A stretch of 64,000 bases of DNA from the NCBI GenBank assembly GCA_910587575.1, contig CAJULU010000001.1:66552-130551 (forward strand). Reading direction: 5' to 3'. Origin of the DNA: an uncultured Dorea sp. GTDB taxonomy: Bacteria > Bacillota > Clostridia > Lachnospirales > Lachnospiraceae. Below are positions 1 through 10,600 of the stretch, one piece after another. The translations under genes were made by a program, and so were the position numbers. How positions within the stretch are numbered: the first letter of the stretch is position 1; each line of letters begins with the position of its first letter. The notes under the pieces are model-generated. The model saw only the letters and a program-made list of their open reading frames with translations. It was not told the DNA's origin and made no database searches.

Positions 1-1
1 T

Positions 2-826
2 TTTGCAAGACAGAATGCGAAGGAGTATTCCCAGGTGGGGGTTGCGGTAACCCTCGGCGTCTTGTTCCGTTCGCCGTTGTTCGGTGTATTTGCCGTGGAA
101 GAGGAAAACCGGGATAAGGAGATTATCAGGCTTCCCGGGACGTTGAAACTATTCCTGTATGGACTTGCCGCTGCAGCCGGAACCGGATGTTACATGATTC
201 TGTCGGCATTGTTCGGTGCAGGACTGGGGGCTCTGCCGTCCTTCCCGGAGATGCAGCCGGAACCTTTGGACTATGTCATGCTGGTGGTATATATCCTGCT
301 TGGATGTGTCCTGGCGAAGTTCTATTTCTTGACTCACCAGGCAGCTGAGAAGATTCTGTCGGTACTTCCGCAGATTGCAAGAGAGACGGCGGGAGGAATC
401 TGCCTGGGGGCTATGGGGATGTTAATGCCGGTGCTGATGTTCTCTGGGGAGGAGGCCATGGGAGAACTGGTGGCAGACTGTGAGAGGTATGCGCCGCTCA
501 TTCTTGCTGTCATTGCATTTCTCAAGGTGCTGCTTACGAATATCTGTATCCAGTCGGGGCTGAAGGGAGGCCATTTCTTCCCGATTATTTTTGCCGGGGT
601 GTGTCTGGGATATGCAGCCGGTGCGCTGGTGTTCGGGTATGCTATCGGACATATGGCATTTGGCGCCGCAGTCGTGACGGCGGCTCTGCTGGGTGGAATT
701 ATGAGGAAACCGCTGGCGGTAACGGTGCTGTTATTCTTATGTTTCCCGATAAAGCTGTTCCTGTGGATTTTCCTTTCGGCAGCGGCGGGAAGCATGATTT
801 GTTCCAAATCTGAGACAGCAGAATGA
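2..826 (+). CDS. ClC-family chloride channel/transporter, C-terminal part
   Basis: The reading frame is open from the first bases of the window, so the start lies upstream and about 275 C-terminal residues are seen. The protein is highly hydrophobic, with several membrane segments. The segment reading GLKGGHFFPIIFAGVCLGY fits the GxFxP signature of ClC channels and Cl-/H+ antiporters, which line the anion pathway. A short acidic stretch (VEEENRDKE) separates two membrane blocks, and no CBS domain follows. The next gene starts about 30 bases downstream, so the two are probably co-transcribed. The family call rests on this motif and the overall hydrophobic pattern. Whether it is a channel or an exchanger cannot be told without the missing N-terminal part. 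Confidence 0.75.
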   Translation, partial: FARQNAKEYSQVGVAVTLGVLFRSPLFGVFAVEEENRDKEIIRLPGTLKLFLYGLAAAAGTGCYMILSALFGAGLGALPSFPEMQPEPLDYVMLVVYILLGCVLAKFYFLTHQAAEKILSVLPQIARETAGGICLGAMGMLMPVLMFSGEEAMGELVADCERYAPLILAVIAFLKVLLTNICIQSGLKGGHFFPIIFAGVCLGYAAGALVFGYAIGHMAFGAAVVTAALLGGIMRKPLAVTVLLFLCFPIKLFLWIFLSAAAGSMICSKSETAE

Positions 827-858
827 AAGTGAAGAAAAATAATAGGAGGATTGATTTT

Positions 859-1377
859 ATGAAGATTTTTACAATTATATTTGGTGTGCTGGTTGCTATA
901 TGCGGGCTTTCCTGCATCTTTACTCCATTGGTCACATTTCTGGAGGCAGGGTATTTTCTGGTAATTCTGCTTTTTGTCTATGGAACCGTGGGAATTATCC
1001 GGTCAGTTTCTAATAAGGACTATGGGATTGAGTTCGTATTCGACATATTAAGTATTATTCTGGGAATTGTGATTCTGGTTGTGCCTGGACTGAAGCTGAT
1101 GACAGACGGTATGCTGCTCTATCTGATGGCCTTCTGGTTCATGCTGCAGGGTGTGATTAACATCTTCCAGGCATTCCGCCAGAAGAAAGTAACCAAGGGA
1201 ATGGGATGGGTCTGGACACTGACTCTTGGAATCCTGGGCGTACTGGTGGGGGTTTATTCCGTGATACATCCTATGCTGCTGGCGTTCACATTCGGAATCC
1301 TGGTAGGGATTTATTTCATCGAGAGCGGAATCAGCATGATCGTGCTGGCACAGTATATTCCTGGTAAAGAGGAGTAA
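859..1377 (+). CDS. DUF308/HdeD-like small membrane protein
   Basis: A protein of about 172 residues with six predicted membrane helices in three hairpin pairs, the pattern of the DUF308 (HdeD-like) family. Its function is unknown; in enterobacteria HdeD is linked to acid resistance. The ATG at 859 is preferred because AGGAGG lies about nine bases before it; an in-frame ATG at 823 would overlap the ClC gene and has no such site. It sits between two ion-channel genes, which suggests a membrane or ion-homeostasis operon, but that is inference. Confidence 0.7.
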   Translation: MKIFTIIFGVLVAICGLSCIFTPLVTFLEAGYFLVILLFVYGTVGIIRSVSNKDYGIEFVFDILSIILGIVILVVPGLKLMTDGMLLYLMAFWFMLQGVINIFQAFRQKKVTKGMGWVWTLTLGILGVLVGVYSVIHPMLLAFTFGILVGIYFIESGISMIVLAQYIPGKEE

Positions 1378-1398
1378 GGAGGCTATAGGGAGCCGGAG

Positions 1399-1821
1399 AT
1401 GAGAGCATGGAAGAGGTGTTATCGTGTTTTAAAGCGGACGGGGACTCTGAAGATCTTCGTCAGCTTTCTGATGTTCCTCTGCTTAGCGGCGGCTGTCCTG
1501 GTTGTGCTGGAACCGGGGATTGATACCTGGGGAGACGGACTCTGGTACTGTTTCGTTGCTTCTACCACGATTGGATTCGGCGATATCTGCGCAGTGACGA
1601 GGGTCGGACGGATTGTCACGGTGCTTGTGGCAGCGTATGGAATCCTGATGACAGCAATGGTTCCGGGAGTTGTGGTGAGTTATTATATGGAATATCTGAA
1701 AATAAGAGAGAAGGAGACCATCTCGGTCTTTCTGGAGAAACTGGAGCGGCTGCCGGAACTGTCCGAAGAGGAACTGAGGCAGCTGTCCCAGCGGATTGGA
1801 GAATTCAATCATAAGGGATAG
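1399..1821 (+). CDS. Two-helix potassium-type ion channel
   Basis: A protein of 140 residues. A first membrane helix (about residues 19-38) is followed by a pore loop and the selectivity-filter-like motif TIGFGD at about residue 57, then a second helix (about residues 68-95) and a charged C-terminal tail of about 45 residues rich in Glu and Leu. TIGFGD is a close variant of TVGYGD, which coordinates K+. The architecture (TM-pore-TM) is that of KcsA-like channels without a large regulatory RCK domain. The Val-to-Ile and Tyr-to-Phe changes are conservative and known in other channels. It closes a three-gene membrane-protein set and is followed at once by a terminator. Confidence 0.8.
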   Translation: MRAWKRCYRVLKRTGTLKIFVSFLMFLCLAAAVLVVLEPGIDTWGDGLWYCFVASTTIGFGDICAVTRVGRIVTVLVAAYGILMTAMVPGVVVSYYMEYLKIREKETISVFLEKLERLPELSEEELRQLSQRIGEFNHKG

Positions 1822-1843
1822 GAATCATATGGTGTATGGAACA

Positions 1844-1880
1844 GGGACAGCAATGGAAGCTGTCCCTATCTTTTTATTTT
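1844..1880 (+). terminator. Rho-independent terminator after the channel gene
   Basis: The 8-bp stem GGGACAGC/GCTGTCCC with a seven-base loop is followed by TATCTTTTTATTTTT. It lies between the channel gene and the convergent antitoxin gene, whose last codons overlap the T-rich tail. Confidence 0.85.
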
Positions 1881-2095
1881 TCCCAGTCAATTTCTGTTTC
1901 AAGGGTAAATTTATGACAGTCTGAATCTGTTTCAATTGCTTTTAGCATTTGCAGGTCAAATTCATCGGGCTCTTCTTCTTCGATATTATCCCAGGAAGGC
2001 GCAAATCTGTTTACAATGATGTTCCAAAATCTTTCAGCCTCATCGTCATTCATTACAGTAACAGCACCAATAATTCTTTCTTTTACGGCAGTCAT
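1874..2095 (-). CDS. Antitoxin-like small acidic protein, second gene of a toxin-antitoxin pair
   Basis: A protein of 73 residues, acidic in the C-terminal half (EEEEPDEFD). The start MTAVKERI at 2095 is chosen because GGAGGG lies about nine bases upstream, overlapping the end of the toxin gene. It lies immediately downstream of a RelE-type gene (stop at 2100), giving the toxin-first order seen in higBA-like pairs. No clear helix-turn-helix is visible, and the family is not recognised beyond its position and acidic character. Antitoxins of this kind usually wrap the toxin and repress the promoter, but no DNA-binding domain can be shown here. Calling it the antitoxin is an inference from context. 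Confidence 0.6.
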   Translation of the reverse strand: MTAVKERIIGAVTVMNDDEAERFWNIIVNRFAPSWDNIEEEEPDEFDLQMLKAIETDSDCHKFTLETEIDWEK

Positions 2096-2099
2096 AGTA

Positions 2100-2336
2100 T
2101 TATCCCTCCTTATAAACCTGTCCACGGTTATCAATTCGCTCTATATATAGTATGTATCCGTCTTTGTCGAAAATAATCCGGTAATCACCGACTCGTAAAC
2201 GGTAACCGTTTCGCCCTTGCAATTTTTTGACATCACCGGCTGGAAGACCATGGATGGCTTTTAAAATAAGGATTCTGGTAGTAGAATCCTGCTTTTTCAA
2301 GAATTTCTCAGCTTGTTTCGAAAAATGGAGTTCCAT
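2100..2336 (-). CDS. RelE/ParE-family toxin
   Basis: A protein of 78 residues with the RelE/ParE signature: an N-terminal helical part (FSKQAEKFLKKQD...), then KLQGRNGYRLRVGDYRIIFD and a final strand YILYIERIDNRGQVYK. The GxYRLRVGDYRI block is typical of the RelE superfamily, mostly ribosome-dependent mRNA interferases that cut mRNA in the A site. The basic residues of that block are present, so the toxin looks intact. It is the first gene of a two-gene unit. An AGAGGTGT sequence lies just before its ATG, and an imperfect inverted repeat lies further upstream. Confidence 0.85.
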   Translation of the reverse strand: MELHFSKQAEKFLKKQDSTTRILILKAIHGLPAGDVKKLQGRNGYRLRVGDYRIIFDKDGYILYIERIDNRGQVYKEG

Positions 2337-2353
2337 AGCTACACCTCTTTCTC

Positions 2354-2399
2354 ATCCAACAATTCCTATATAAAAATATTAATAGAATTGTAGTTGGAT
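2354..2399. promoter_or_regulatory. Imperfect inverted repeat upstream of the toxin-antitoxin pair (putative operator)
   Basis: ATCCAAC at 2354 and GTTGGAT ending at 2399 are exact reverse complements, with a second complementary block (AATTC/GAATT) just inside them. The A/T-rich centre could hold the promoter of the minus-strand toxin gene. Toxin-antitoxin complexes commonly repress their own promoter at such palindromes, so an autoregulatory operator is a reasonable inference. Confidence 0.5.
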
Positions 2400-2453
2400 A
2401 TCAAGTGTTCTGCCGCAATTTTATAAATAATATAGTAGAAAACAGAGTGTCCT

Positions 2454-3320
2454 TTATTTCTTCTTTACCGGAATCCAGATTTCCGCATAATAATTTTTGT
2501 CCTGCATACCCTTCGGATAATTGTCAGGCTTATCATACATCTCCACGCAATATCCTGCCGCAAATTCATAATCCTTCAGAGCGGGCAGCCATTCAGAGAA
2601 GATTCTGACATTGACGTCCTTCATGGAGTCCGGCAGTGCGCCCCTGCATGGGAATACCGCCCATGTAAATGCAGGAATCGTCCGGGTTTCTAATCCCGGT
2701 GGAATGTCGGCCGCCGGATGATAGACGTCTGCAATCAGATACTCGAAGTTCTCATGCCCCATCTGGGGATCAATGTTAATCCCGAACATTCCGCTCACAT
2801 ACTGCCCGTTCCCGGAAGCATAGTGCTCCTGCCAGAATGCGGGAACTTCTTTCTGTGCGTTCTCATACGTCAACTTTTTCGACGAAGCGAGAACGGTAAA
2901 ACTTTCTTTTTTTGTAATCCTGTAGTCCATGATATAACCACCTTTCAATGAAATTGTCAGTTTCAGCGGTGCGAAGATCTTCACCATTGCGTTTCCTCTG
3001 CGGATGGCCAGGGGAGAACAGCCGTGGAACCTTGTGAATGCCCGGGTAAAACTGTCGGGGGAATCGTATCCGTACTTCAAAGCCAGCTGAAGGACGGAGA
3101 TATTACTGGAAATCAATTCTCCGCCGGCAAGGGAAAGCCTGCGGTTTCGGACATATTCCATCAGTGAATACCCACACAGCATACTGAATCCTTTGTGAAA
3201 ATAAAAGGGTGAGATACACACACATCCTGCCACGTCATCCACTGTGATTTCGTCTGTAATATGTTTTTCAATATAGTCTACGGCTTCCATAATGATTGCT
3301 GTCCAGTCCATTCTTTTCAT
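2454..3320 (-). CDS. AraC-family regulator with GyrI-like effector-binding domain
   Basis: A protein of 288 residues. Residues 1-110 form an AraC/XylS double helix-turn-helix domain (ITVDDVAGCVCISPFYFHKGF and SVLQLALKYGYDSPDSFTRAF). Residues about 130-288 look like a GyrI-like small-molecule-binding domain (MDYRITKKESFTVLASSKKL... ending YYAEIWIPVKKK). This domain order is that of Rob/BmrR-related regulators that sense amphipathic compounds. The gene is transcribed away from the lipoprotein/NRPS cluster, and the 196-bp intergenic space would carry both promoters. That position makes it a candidate regulator of the cluster, though local regulation is inferred only from arrangement. Confidence 0.85.
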   Translation of the reverse strand: MKRMDWTAIIMEAVDYIEKHITDEITVDDVAGCVCISPFYFHKGFSMLCGYSLMEYVRNRRLSLAGGELISSNISVLQLALKYGYDSPDSFTRAFTRFHGCSPLAIRRGNAMVKIFAPLKLTISLKGGYIMDYRITKKESFTVLASSKKLTYENAQKEVPAFWQEHYASGNGQYVSGMFGINIDPQMGHENFEYLIADVYHPAADIPPGLETRTIPAFTWAVFPCRGALPDSMKDVNVRIFSEWLPALKDYEFAAGYCVEMYDKPDNYPKGMQDKNYYAEIWIPVKKK

Positions 3321-3461
3321 CCTCCGTATGTTCCATCTGTGTGAACGTTCTATCAGAGTATAACATGTGTTCTTATATTATTCCCGTCTTTTCTTGCTCA
3401 TTTTTGTCGGAAATGTTTTTGTCCCAGAATCATTATGAAATATCCCATCTTATAGAATCCG

Positions 3462-3490
3462 TTTTTTTGAAATGATATAGTGAATATAAT
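3462..3490 (+). promoter_or_regulatory. Candidate promoter of the lipoprotein-NRPS unit
   Basis: A perfect TATAAT lies at 3485-3490, 26 bases before the lipoprotein ATG. The matching -35 region is a T-run with poor similarity to TTGACA, so an activator, perhaps the divergent AraC protein, could be needed. The call is weak. Confidence 0.35.
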
Positions 3491-3516
3491 TATGTAAAGA
3501 AGGAGGAATCAGAAAT

Positions 3517-4626
3517 ATGAAAAACAACTTGAGAAAATGGCTGATATCACTGGCCGTCTGTACAGCACTATGGGGAATGACAGGCTGCGGTAAAGCGGAA
3601 GATCCGCCAAAGGAAACGGATACGCAGACGGAAGCCGGAGATTCAGAAAATACAGTTCCGGAAGAGGAAGAACCGGAGGAAGGAACCGGGATTACGGACC
3701 TGAAAGGAACCCCGTCGGATTACTCCCTGGAAGAGAACTGGATGCGGATTCCGGAGATTACCCATGAGGCAGACACCGTGTATCTCTATCCCACCTGTTA
3801 TCTGGATGAATCCGAGGACGCAAAGCCGATCTGTGACATTGACAATGAAGCCGTCCGGGAGCGTGCCGGGGACATCTATGAAAACCAGGCGACGGTGTTC
3901 GAGGAATCAACCAACGTATTCGCACCTTATTACCGGCAGAGCAACATTAACAAGGTTGCCGGAATGAGCCATGAGGAACTGGAAGAGTACCAGATGAACG
4001 AGCAGCGTACAGACGTCTATGCAGCGCTGGATTATTATTTCGAGAATTACAACGAGGGCAGGCCGTTTATTATCGCAGGCCATTCCCAGGGCTCTATCAT
4101 GACGAAGATTGTCCTGGGGGAATATATGGCGGCACATCCGGAATACTATGAGCGCATGATTGCAGCGTATCCCATCGGATTTTCCATTACCAGCGACTGG
4201 CTGTCAGAGCACCCTTATCTGAAATTTGCCGAAGGCGCCGATGACACCGGAGTAATTGTTTCCTGGAATACGGAAGGGACCGGAAACCAGGGACAGGATA
4301 ATCTGGTGGTGGAGCCGGAAGCGCTGAGTATCAATCCCATTAACTGGAAACGGGATGATACCTATGCCGGCTTTGAAGAGAACCTGGGAAGCCGTATTCT
4401 GAATGAGGAGACGGGTGAGTATGAGATCGTGAAAGGGATTGCAGACGCACAGGTGGACACAGAGAGGGGCGTCGTAATCTGTACGGCAGAGGATGCAGAT
4501 TACGCACCGGCGGAACTGTTCGGGCCGGAGAGCCTCCACGGCCATGATTATGACTTTTATTATGAGAATCTGCGGGAAAATGTCGGGGACAGGGTAAAAG
4601 CCTGGATGGAAACGAAAGAACAATAA
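3517..4626 (+). CDS. Lipoprotein, DUF3089-like alpha/beta hydrolase
   Basis: A protein of 369 residues. It has a lipoprotein signal peptide (basic start, hydrophobic core) with lipobox MTGC, Cys24, followed by a Glu-rich linker of about 40 residues. The mature domain resembles the DUF3089 alpha/beta-hydrolase family, with AGHSQG as nucleophile elbow (Ser190) and a late His in SLHGHDYDFYY as a possible catalytic residue. It should be anchored outside the cytoplasmic membrane and act on esters, thioesters or peptides; the substrate is unknown. Only 25 bases separate it from the NRPS gene, so the two are probably co-transcribed. It could process, release or inactivate the exported peptide, or be unrelated to it. 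Confidence 0.75.
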   Translation: MKNNLRKWLISLAVCTALWGMTGCGKAEDPPKETDTQTEAGDSENTVPEEEEPEEGTGITDLKGTPSDYSLEENWMRIPEITHEADTVYLYPTCYLDESEDAKPICDIDNEAVRERAGDIYENQATVFEESTNVFAPYYRQSNINKVAGMSHEELEEYQMNEQRTDVYAALDYYFENYNEGRPFIIAGHSQGSIMTKIVLGEYMAAHPEYYERMIAAYPIGFSITSDWLSEHPYLKFAEGADDTGVIVSWNTEGTGNQGQDNLVVEPEALSINPINWKRDDTYAGFEENLGSRILNEETGEYEIVKGIADAQVDTERGVVICTAEDADYAPAELFGPESLHGHDYDFYYENLRENVGDRVKAWMETKEQ

Positions 4627-4651
4627 ATATAAAAGAGGAGGAAACAGCAAT

Positions 4652-7600
4652 ATGAATTTTCTGGATGAATTTCAGAGCATGGTACGCCGATATCCGGACA
4701 AAACGGCCATGGTGGATCTTGGAGGGAAGCGGAGCACTACCTACCGGGAACTGGATACTTTGAGCCGTAAGGTTGCGGCGAAGCTTTTACAGACAGGGGA
4801 AATGTCCGGGAAGGTGGTCATGGTCTGCATGGACCGCCGTATGGAGTATGTGGCTGCGGAGATAGGAATCCTGATGGCAGGGGCGGCCTTCGTTCCGGTG
4901 CTGCCGGAATATCCGAAGGAGAGACTGGATTACATCCGGCAGGACTGCCAGGCGGAGGTCTGTATTGAAACTCCCTGGCTTGGGGATCTGGATTCCTATG
5001 AGGCTGCGGCGCCTGTGAGAGTGGCGGACGAAAACAGGGCGTTTCTGATCTATACGTCCGGCTCCACCGGAAGACCTAAGGGGATTGTACACAGTATGGC
5101 AAGTCTGACCCAGGGAGCCTTTCGGAACCGGTCTATCTTATATCTCCATGAAAAGGACGTACTGGCAGCCATGGCGCCTCTGTCCTTTGTGGTTCTGGTT
5201 CTGGAGTATTTCAGCGTCTTAAGCTGCGGCGGCTGCGTCCACATGGTTGCAGAAGAGATTCGCAAGGATGTGCGGATGATTGAGGATTATTTTGTGGCAC
5301 ATGATATTACCTGTGCTTTTATCAGCCCTCAGATGCTGCGGTTTTTTAAGAACAGGGCAGCCACCCTTGAGAAAGTGCTCACAGGGGGCGAGCGGGTTTC
5401 CAGACTTTGCGGAGATGGATATCAACTGTATAACTATTATGGCTGCAGCGAGACGGCGGCAGGGGTATTTTATTACAAGATTGAGGAAGCTATGGAGAAT
5501 ACGCCCATTGGAAAACCGGCGGAGGGCCTTACGCTCTCGCTTCTGGATCAGGAGGGACGCCAGGTAGAAGACGGGGAAGAAGGAGAATTGTGTATTAAGG
5601 GTATCTTTGCGACGGCTTATCTGAATCTGGAAGAGCAGAGCGCAAGAACGTTTATCCCCCAGGAAGACGGGGAAGTGCTTTTGCATACCGGGGATATGGC
5701 CAGAAGGCTTCCGGATGGGAATTACCTCTATATAAACCGCCGGGACTGGATGGTGAAGGTCAACGGCCAGCGTGTGGAGACGGGAGAAATCGAACTTAAG
5801 ATGACGGGGCTTCCGGGAATCGAGAATGCCGTGGTGAAAGCATTTGAGGATGAGAACGGGCAGAATTATCTCTGCGGCTACTATGTGGCCGGGCAGGAGA
5901 TCACCGCAGAGCAGATTCGTAAGGGACTGAGAAAATCACTGCCGGATTACATGATTCCCCGTTTCTTCCAGAGACTTTCTGCACTTCCCAAGAATGTCAA
6001 CGGCAAGCTTGACCGTACGGCGCTCCTTCCGCCGGGGATTGAGGAATATAAAGCAGAGTACCAGGAACCGAAGAACGATACCGAACGCAGGATCTGCCAT
6101 GGCTTTGAAACAGTCCTGCACTGCAAAAGCGTGGGCCGGACGGATGATTTCTTCCGTCTGGGCGGAGATTCCATTAATGTGCTTCGGCTTTTAGAGACTC
6201 TGGATGAACCTGCGCTGACCCCGGAGATGGTTTTAAGAGGCAGGACGCCGGAAAAGATTGCCGGGCTTCTTAATGCGGGACAGGGAACAGAAATCCAGAA
6301 AGCAGAAGGTACAAGGGAGGAATATCCGCTGACGGACTCCCAGATGGGCGTCTATCTGGAGTGTGCGGCCGACCCGGAGGCTACCATGTACAATATTCCG
6401 ATGTGCTGTGAACTGCCGGAAGATCTGGACTATGACCGGTTCCGGGAAGCTGTGAAAAAGGCAGTGGCCAGACATACGTCCTTTGGCATCAATATCACCT
6501 TAAGCAAAGGAACGCCTGTCATGTGCCTGCGGCCGGAATATCTGTGCGCCGAGATCGGGGAATGGGAAGTGGAGGATATGGACGCTGTCAGGAGGACTTT
6601 CGTACGTCCCTTCCGTATGGAGGGCGAACCTTTGTACCGGATGGCAGTCTACCGCTGCAAGGGACGCTGCTATTTCCTGTTTGACGTACATCACTTAATC
6701 TTTGACGGTACATCGCTGAAGGTATTCCTGGACGAGATTTCCCTTCTCTATCGGGGAGAAGAACCAAAGCCGGAGGAGATTTCTCTGACAGATCTGGCCG
6801 TTTATGAGGAGAACCTGAAAGAAACGGCCGGCTACCAGGCGGCAAGGGAGTATTTCCGCAGCCGGCTTGAGGGCGAGGATCTGGGTGAAATGCTGATTAA
6901 GGATTTCAAGAAGAAAGCGCCAGGAGCCGCAAGTGATGAAGTGAGGCAGGCCTGCGGCGGGGAACTTTCCTGCATGGCTGTCGAACAGTTTGCCAGGGAG
7001 CAGGGAATCTCCGAGAATACACTGTTCCTGGGAGCGTTTGCCTATGCCCTTGGCAAGTGCAGCGGGGAGAATAAGAGTTTCTTCTGTACGGTGAACAACG
7101 GAAGACATACCGCCAACCTGGCTCAGTCCACGGGAATGTTCGTGCGGACGCTGCCTGTCAGACATACCTGGGAGGAACGGATGGCGGTTGGAGAGTATCT
7201 GCGGGGATTCCAGGAAGAATTCTATGAACTCATGAGCCACGACTGCATTTCCTTTGGAGAACTGGCCAGAGATTACGGCATCGCCTCTGACATTCTCTTC
7301 GTCTACCAGGGAGAGATGTTCAGCGGCCTGTCCATTGAGGGCAGCCGGTATCCGGCCCAGCCGGTTCCTACCGGGGATGTACAGGCAGATATCTCCGTGA
7401 TGGTCATGAAGAGCCGGAAAGGATATGAGATTTCTTTAGAGTACCGTACGGACGTATACAACAGGGAGACGGCGAAGCGGCTGCTGAGGATGATGCAGCA
7501 GACCCTTCTGGGACTGGTTTCCTGTGAGACGCTGGATCAGATTGCCCTGGCATCCCAGCTGGATCTTCAGGTATTAGACAGCTTTAATGAGACGGAGGTG

Positions 7601-10600
7601 CCTTTTGACAGGAGCCGTACCATCGTTGATCTTTTCCGGGAACAGGCAAAGAAGACGCCTGGGAACAGGGCGGTAGTCTACTGTGACCGAAGCTATACTT
7701 ATGCCGAGACAGACAGGATTACGGACCGCCTGGCCGCTTACGTGGCCGGACTTGGCATTGGCAGGGAACAGGCCGTGTCCATACTGATTCCCAGATGTGA
7801 ATACATGGCCATTGCCTCTCTGGGCGTATCCAAGGCAGGGGCTGCATATCAGCCCTTAGATCCCTCCTATCCGAAGGACCGGCTGGCGTTTATGATGGAG
7901 GATGCAGGCGCAAAGCTTCTGATTGCAGACGAAGAGCTGCTGCCGCTGGTGCCTCAGTGGAAAGGGAAGGTGCTTCTGACGAAGGAAATCTTCGGCCTGC
8001 CGGAAGCGGATACGCTTCCTGAGCCGCCGAAGCCGGAGGATCTTTTCATCCTTCTGTACACTTCCGGTTCCACGGGCGTACCCAAAGGATGTATGCTGGA
8101 ACACCGGAACATTGCCGCATTCTGCCACTGGTATTGTGACTTTTATCATCTGACCCAGGAGAGTAAAGTAGAGGCATATGCAAGCTATGGCTTTGACGCC
8201 AATATGATGGATATGTACCCTGCGCTGGTTACGGGGGCCGAAACCCACATTATCGAGGAAGCAATCCGTCTGGATCTGAATGCCCTGAACCGGTATATGG
8301 AAGAGCAGAAGATTACCCATGTATTTATGACGACCCAGATCGGACGGATGTTTGCCACCAGTATGGAGAACAGTACCTTACAGTATCTGGCTATGGGCGG
8401 GGAGGCGCTGGCGCCTTTTGAGCCGGATGGAGCTGCTAATTATTACAATATCTATGGCCCCACTGAGTGTACGGTCAATGTAACCACTTACCCGCTTAAG
8501 AAGTATGAAGAGGAGTTCCCCATTGGGAAAGCGGTCTCTAACGTGAAGCTTTATGTGCTGGACGGCATGGGAAGAAGGGTTCCCGCAGGAGTTCCGGGAG
8601 AACTGTGCATTGCGGGATACCAGGTGACCCGGGGGTATCTGAACCGTCCCGAGAAGACGGCGGAAGTCTATACCCGGAATCCGTACTGCACCCAGGAAGG
8701 ATACGACCGGATTTATCACACCGGGGACATTGTGCGGTTCCTGCCGGATGGGAACATTCAGTTTATCGGAAGACGGGACGGCCAGGTGAAGGTGCGGGGA
8801 TTCCGGATCGAACTGTCGGAAGTAGAAGAGATTATCCGCAGATTCCCGGGAATTAAGGATGCCACGGTAGCCGCATTTGACGAGCCTTCCGGCGGTAAAT
8901 ACATAGCATCCTATGTAGTAGCGGACGAACCTGTGGACGTGGAAGCGCTGCACGCCTTTATCGAGGAGAGCAAGCCGCCCTACATGGTTCCGGCTGTGAC
9001 CATGCAGATTGACAAGATTCCGCTGAACCAGAACCAGAAAGTGAATAAACGGGCCCTTCCCGTACCGGAACGGAAACAGGAAGAACTTGTTTTGCCGAAG
9101 AATGAGGTGCAGCAGAAGATTTTTGACTGCGTGGCGGAAATCATCGGACACCAGGAGTTCGGCGTGACGACGGATATCTACCAGGCAGGGCTTACGTCCA
9201 TCGGTGCGGTGAAGTTAAACGTACTGCTCTCGGACGCATTTGACGGCGCAGTCATCCGCAACAGGGATCTGAAAGAGAATGCCACGGTGGAGAGATTAGA
9301 ACGGTTCCTTGCAGGAAGTGTCCGGGAAGAGCACTTTGAGAAGCAGGAAGCCTATCCGCTGACCCAGACCCAGAATGGTATCTTTGTAGAATGTGCTGCT
9401 AACCCGGGCAGCACCATCTATAATATCCCGTTCCTGTTCCGTCTCGGGGAAGACGTGGACCTTGGACGGCTGAAAAAGGCCCTGGAGGAGACGGTAGAAG
9501 CCCATCCATACGTGAAGACCACTCTGTATCTGGATGACAACGGCGATATCTGGCAGAAGAGAAATGACGACCTGCCATTTACGGCAGAGATCTGTGATAC
9601 CATGTGCAGGGAAGAACTGGTGAAGCCTTATCAGATCTTAGGTGACAGACTGTTCCGTATTCAGATTTTTGATACGGCTGAGGGAAAATATCTGTTCCTG
9701 GAGTTCCACCACATCATCAGTGACGGGGAATCCTGCGGAATCTTCCTGCGTGACATGAACCAGGCCTATGAAGGAGTTTCGCTTACCAGGGAGCGCTTCA
9801 GCGGCTTTGAAGCAGCGCTGGCAGAGCAGAAAGCACTGAAAGGAGAAGAGTATACCCTTGCGAAGAAATACTATGATTCTGTTTTTGCAGGCTGTGATAC
9901 AGACTTCCTCCCCACAAGGGACCACAGGGAAGAGGTTCCGGGAATTGGCGTTTACAGGCAGGAAGTCCCGACAGATTTAGAATCTCTGAAAAAATTCTGT
10001 ACAGAACAGAAGGTGACGATGAACACCCTGTTTACGGCGGCTTTTGGTTTCGTGACAGGACGTTATGTTTACAAAGACGAGGCGGTATTCACTACGATTT
10101 ATAATGGAAGAAACGACTCTCGTCTGGCATCTGCGGTGAACATGCTGGTAAAAACCCTTCCGGTGTACTGTAAGCTGGACGGAGAGAAAGCAATCGGCGA
10201 TTACCTGAAGGAAACCGGGGAACAGTTGATGAACAGCATGAACCACGACATTTATTCCTTTGCAGAAATCAGCAGGGCATATGATCTTAAGGCTGACCTT
10301 ATGTTTGCATTCCAGGGCGATTCTTTCCGGTTTGACCAGATTGCAGGAGAGAAAGCGGTACAGGAGGCCCTGCCCTTAGACACGGCGAAAGCCCCGCTGT
10401 CCATTGATGTGATGCTGGAAGACGGCAGGATCGTATACCAGGCGGAATACAGAAGCGACCTGTATGAGGAGCGCACGGCAGCCGGGCTGCTTGACAGCCT
10501 TGACACGGTTGTCCGGGAGTTCCTGAAGAAGAAGCTGCTTAAAGAAGTATCTATGGTGAGCGAAAAGGCACGCCGTAAGCTTGACTCATACAACGAGACG

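Noticed and set aside
8046..8500. Substrate prediction for A2 and A3 from the pocket residues
   Set aside because: Hand alignment gave codes I could not match with confidence to any known amino acid, so no substrate is claimed.
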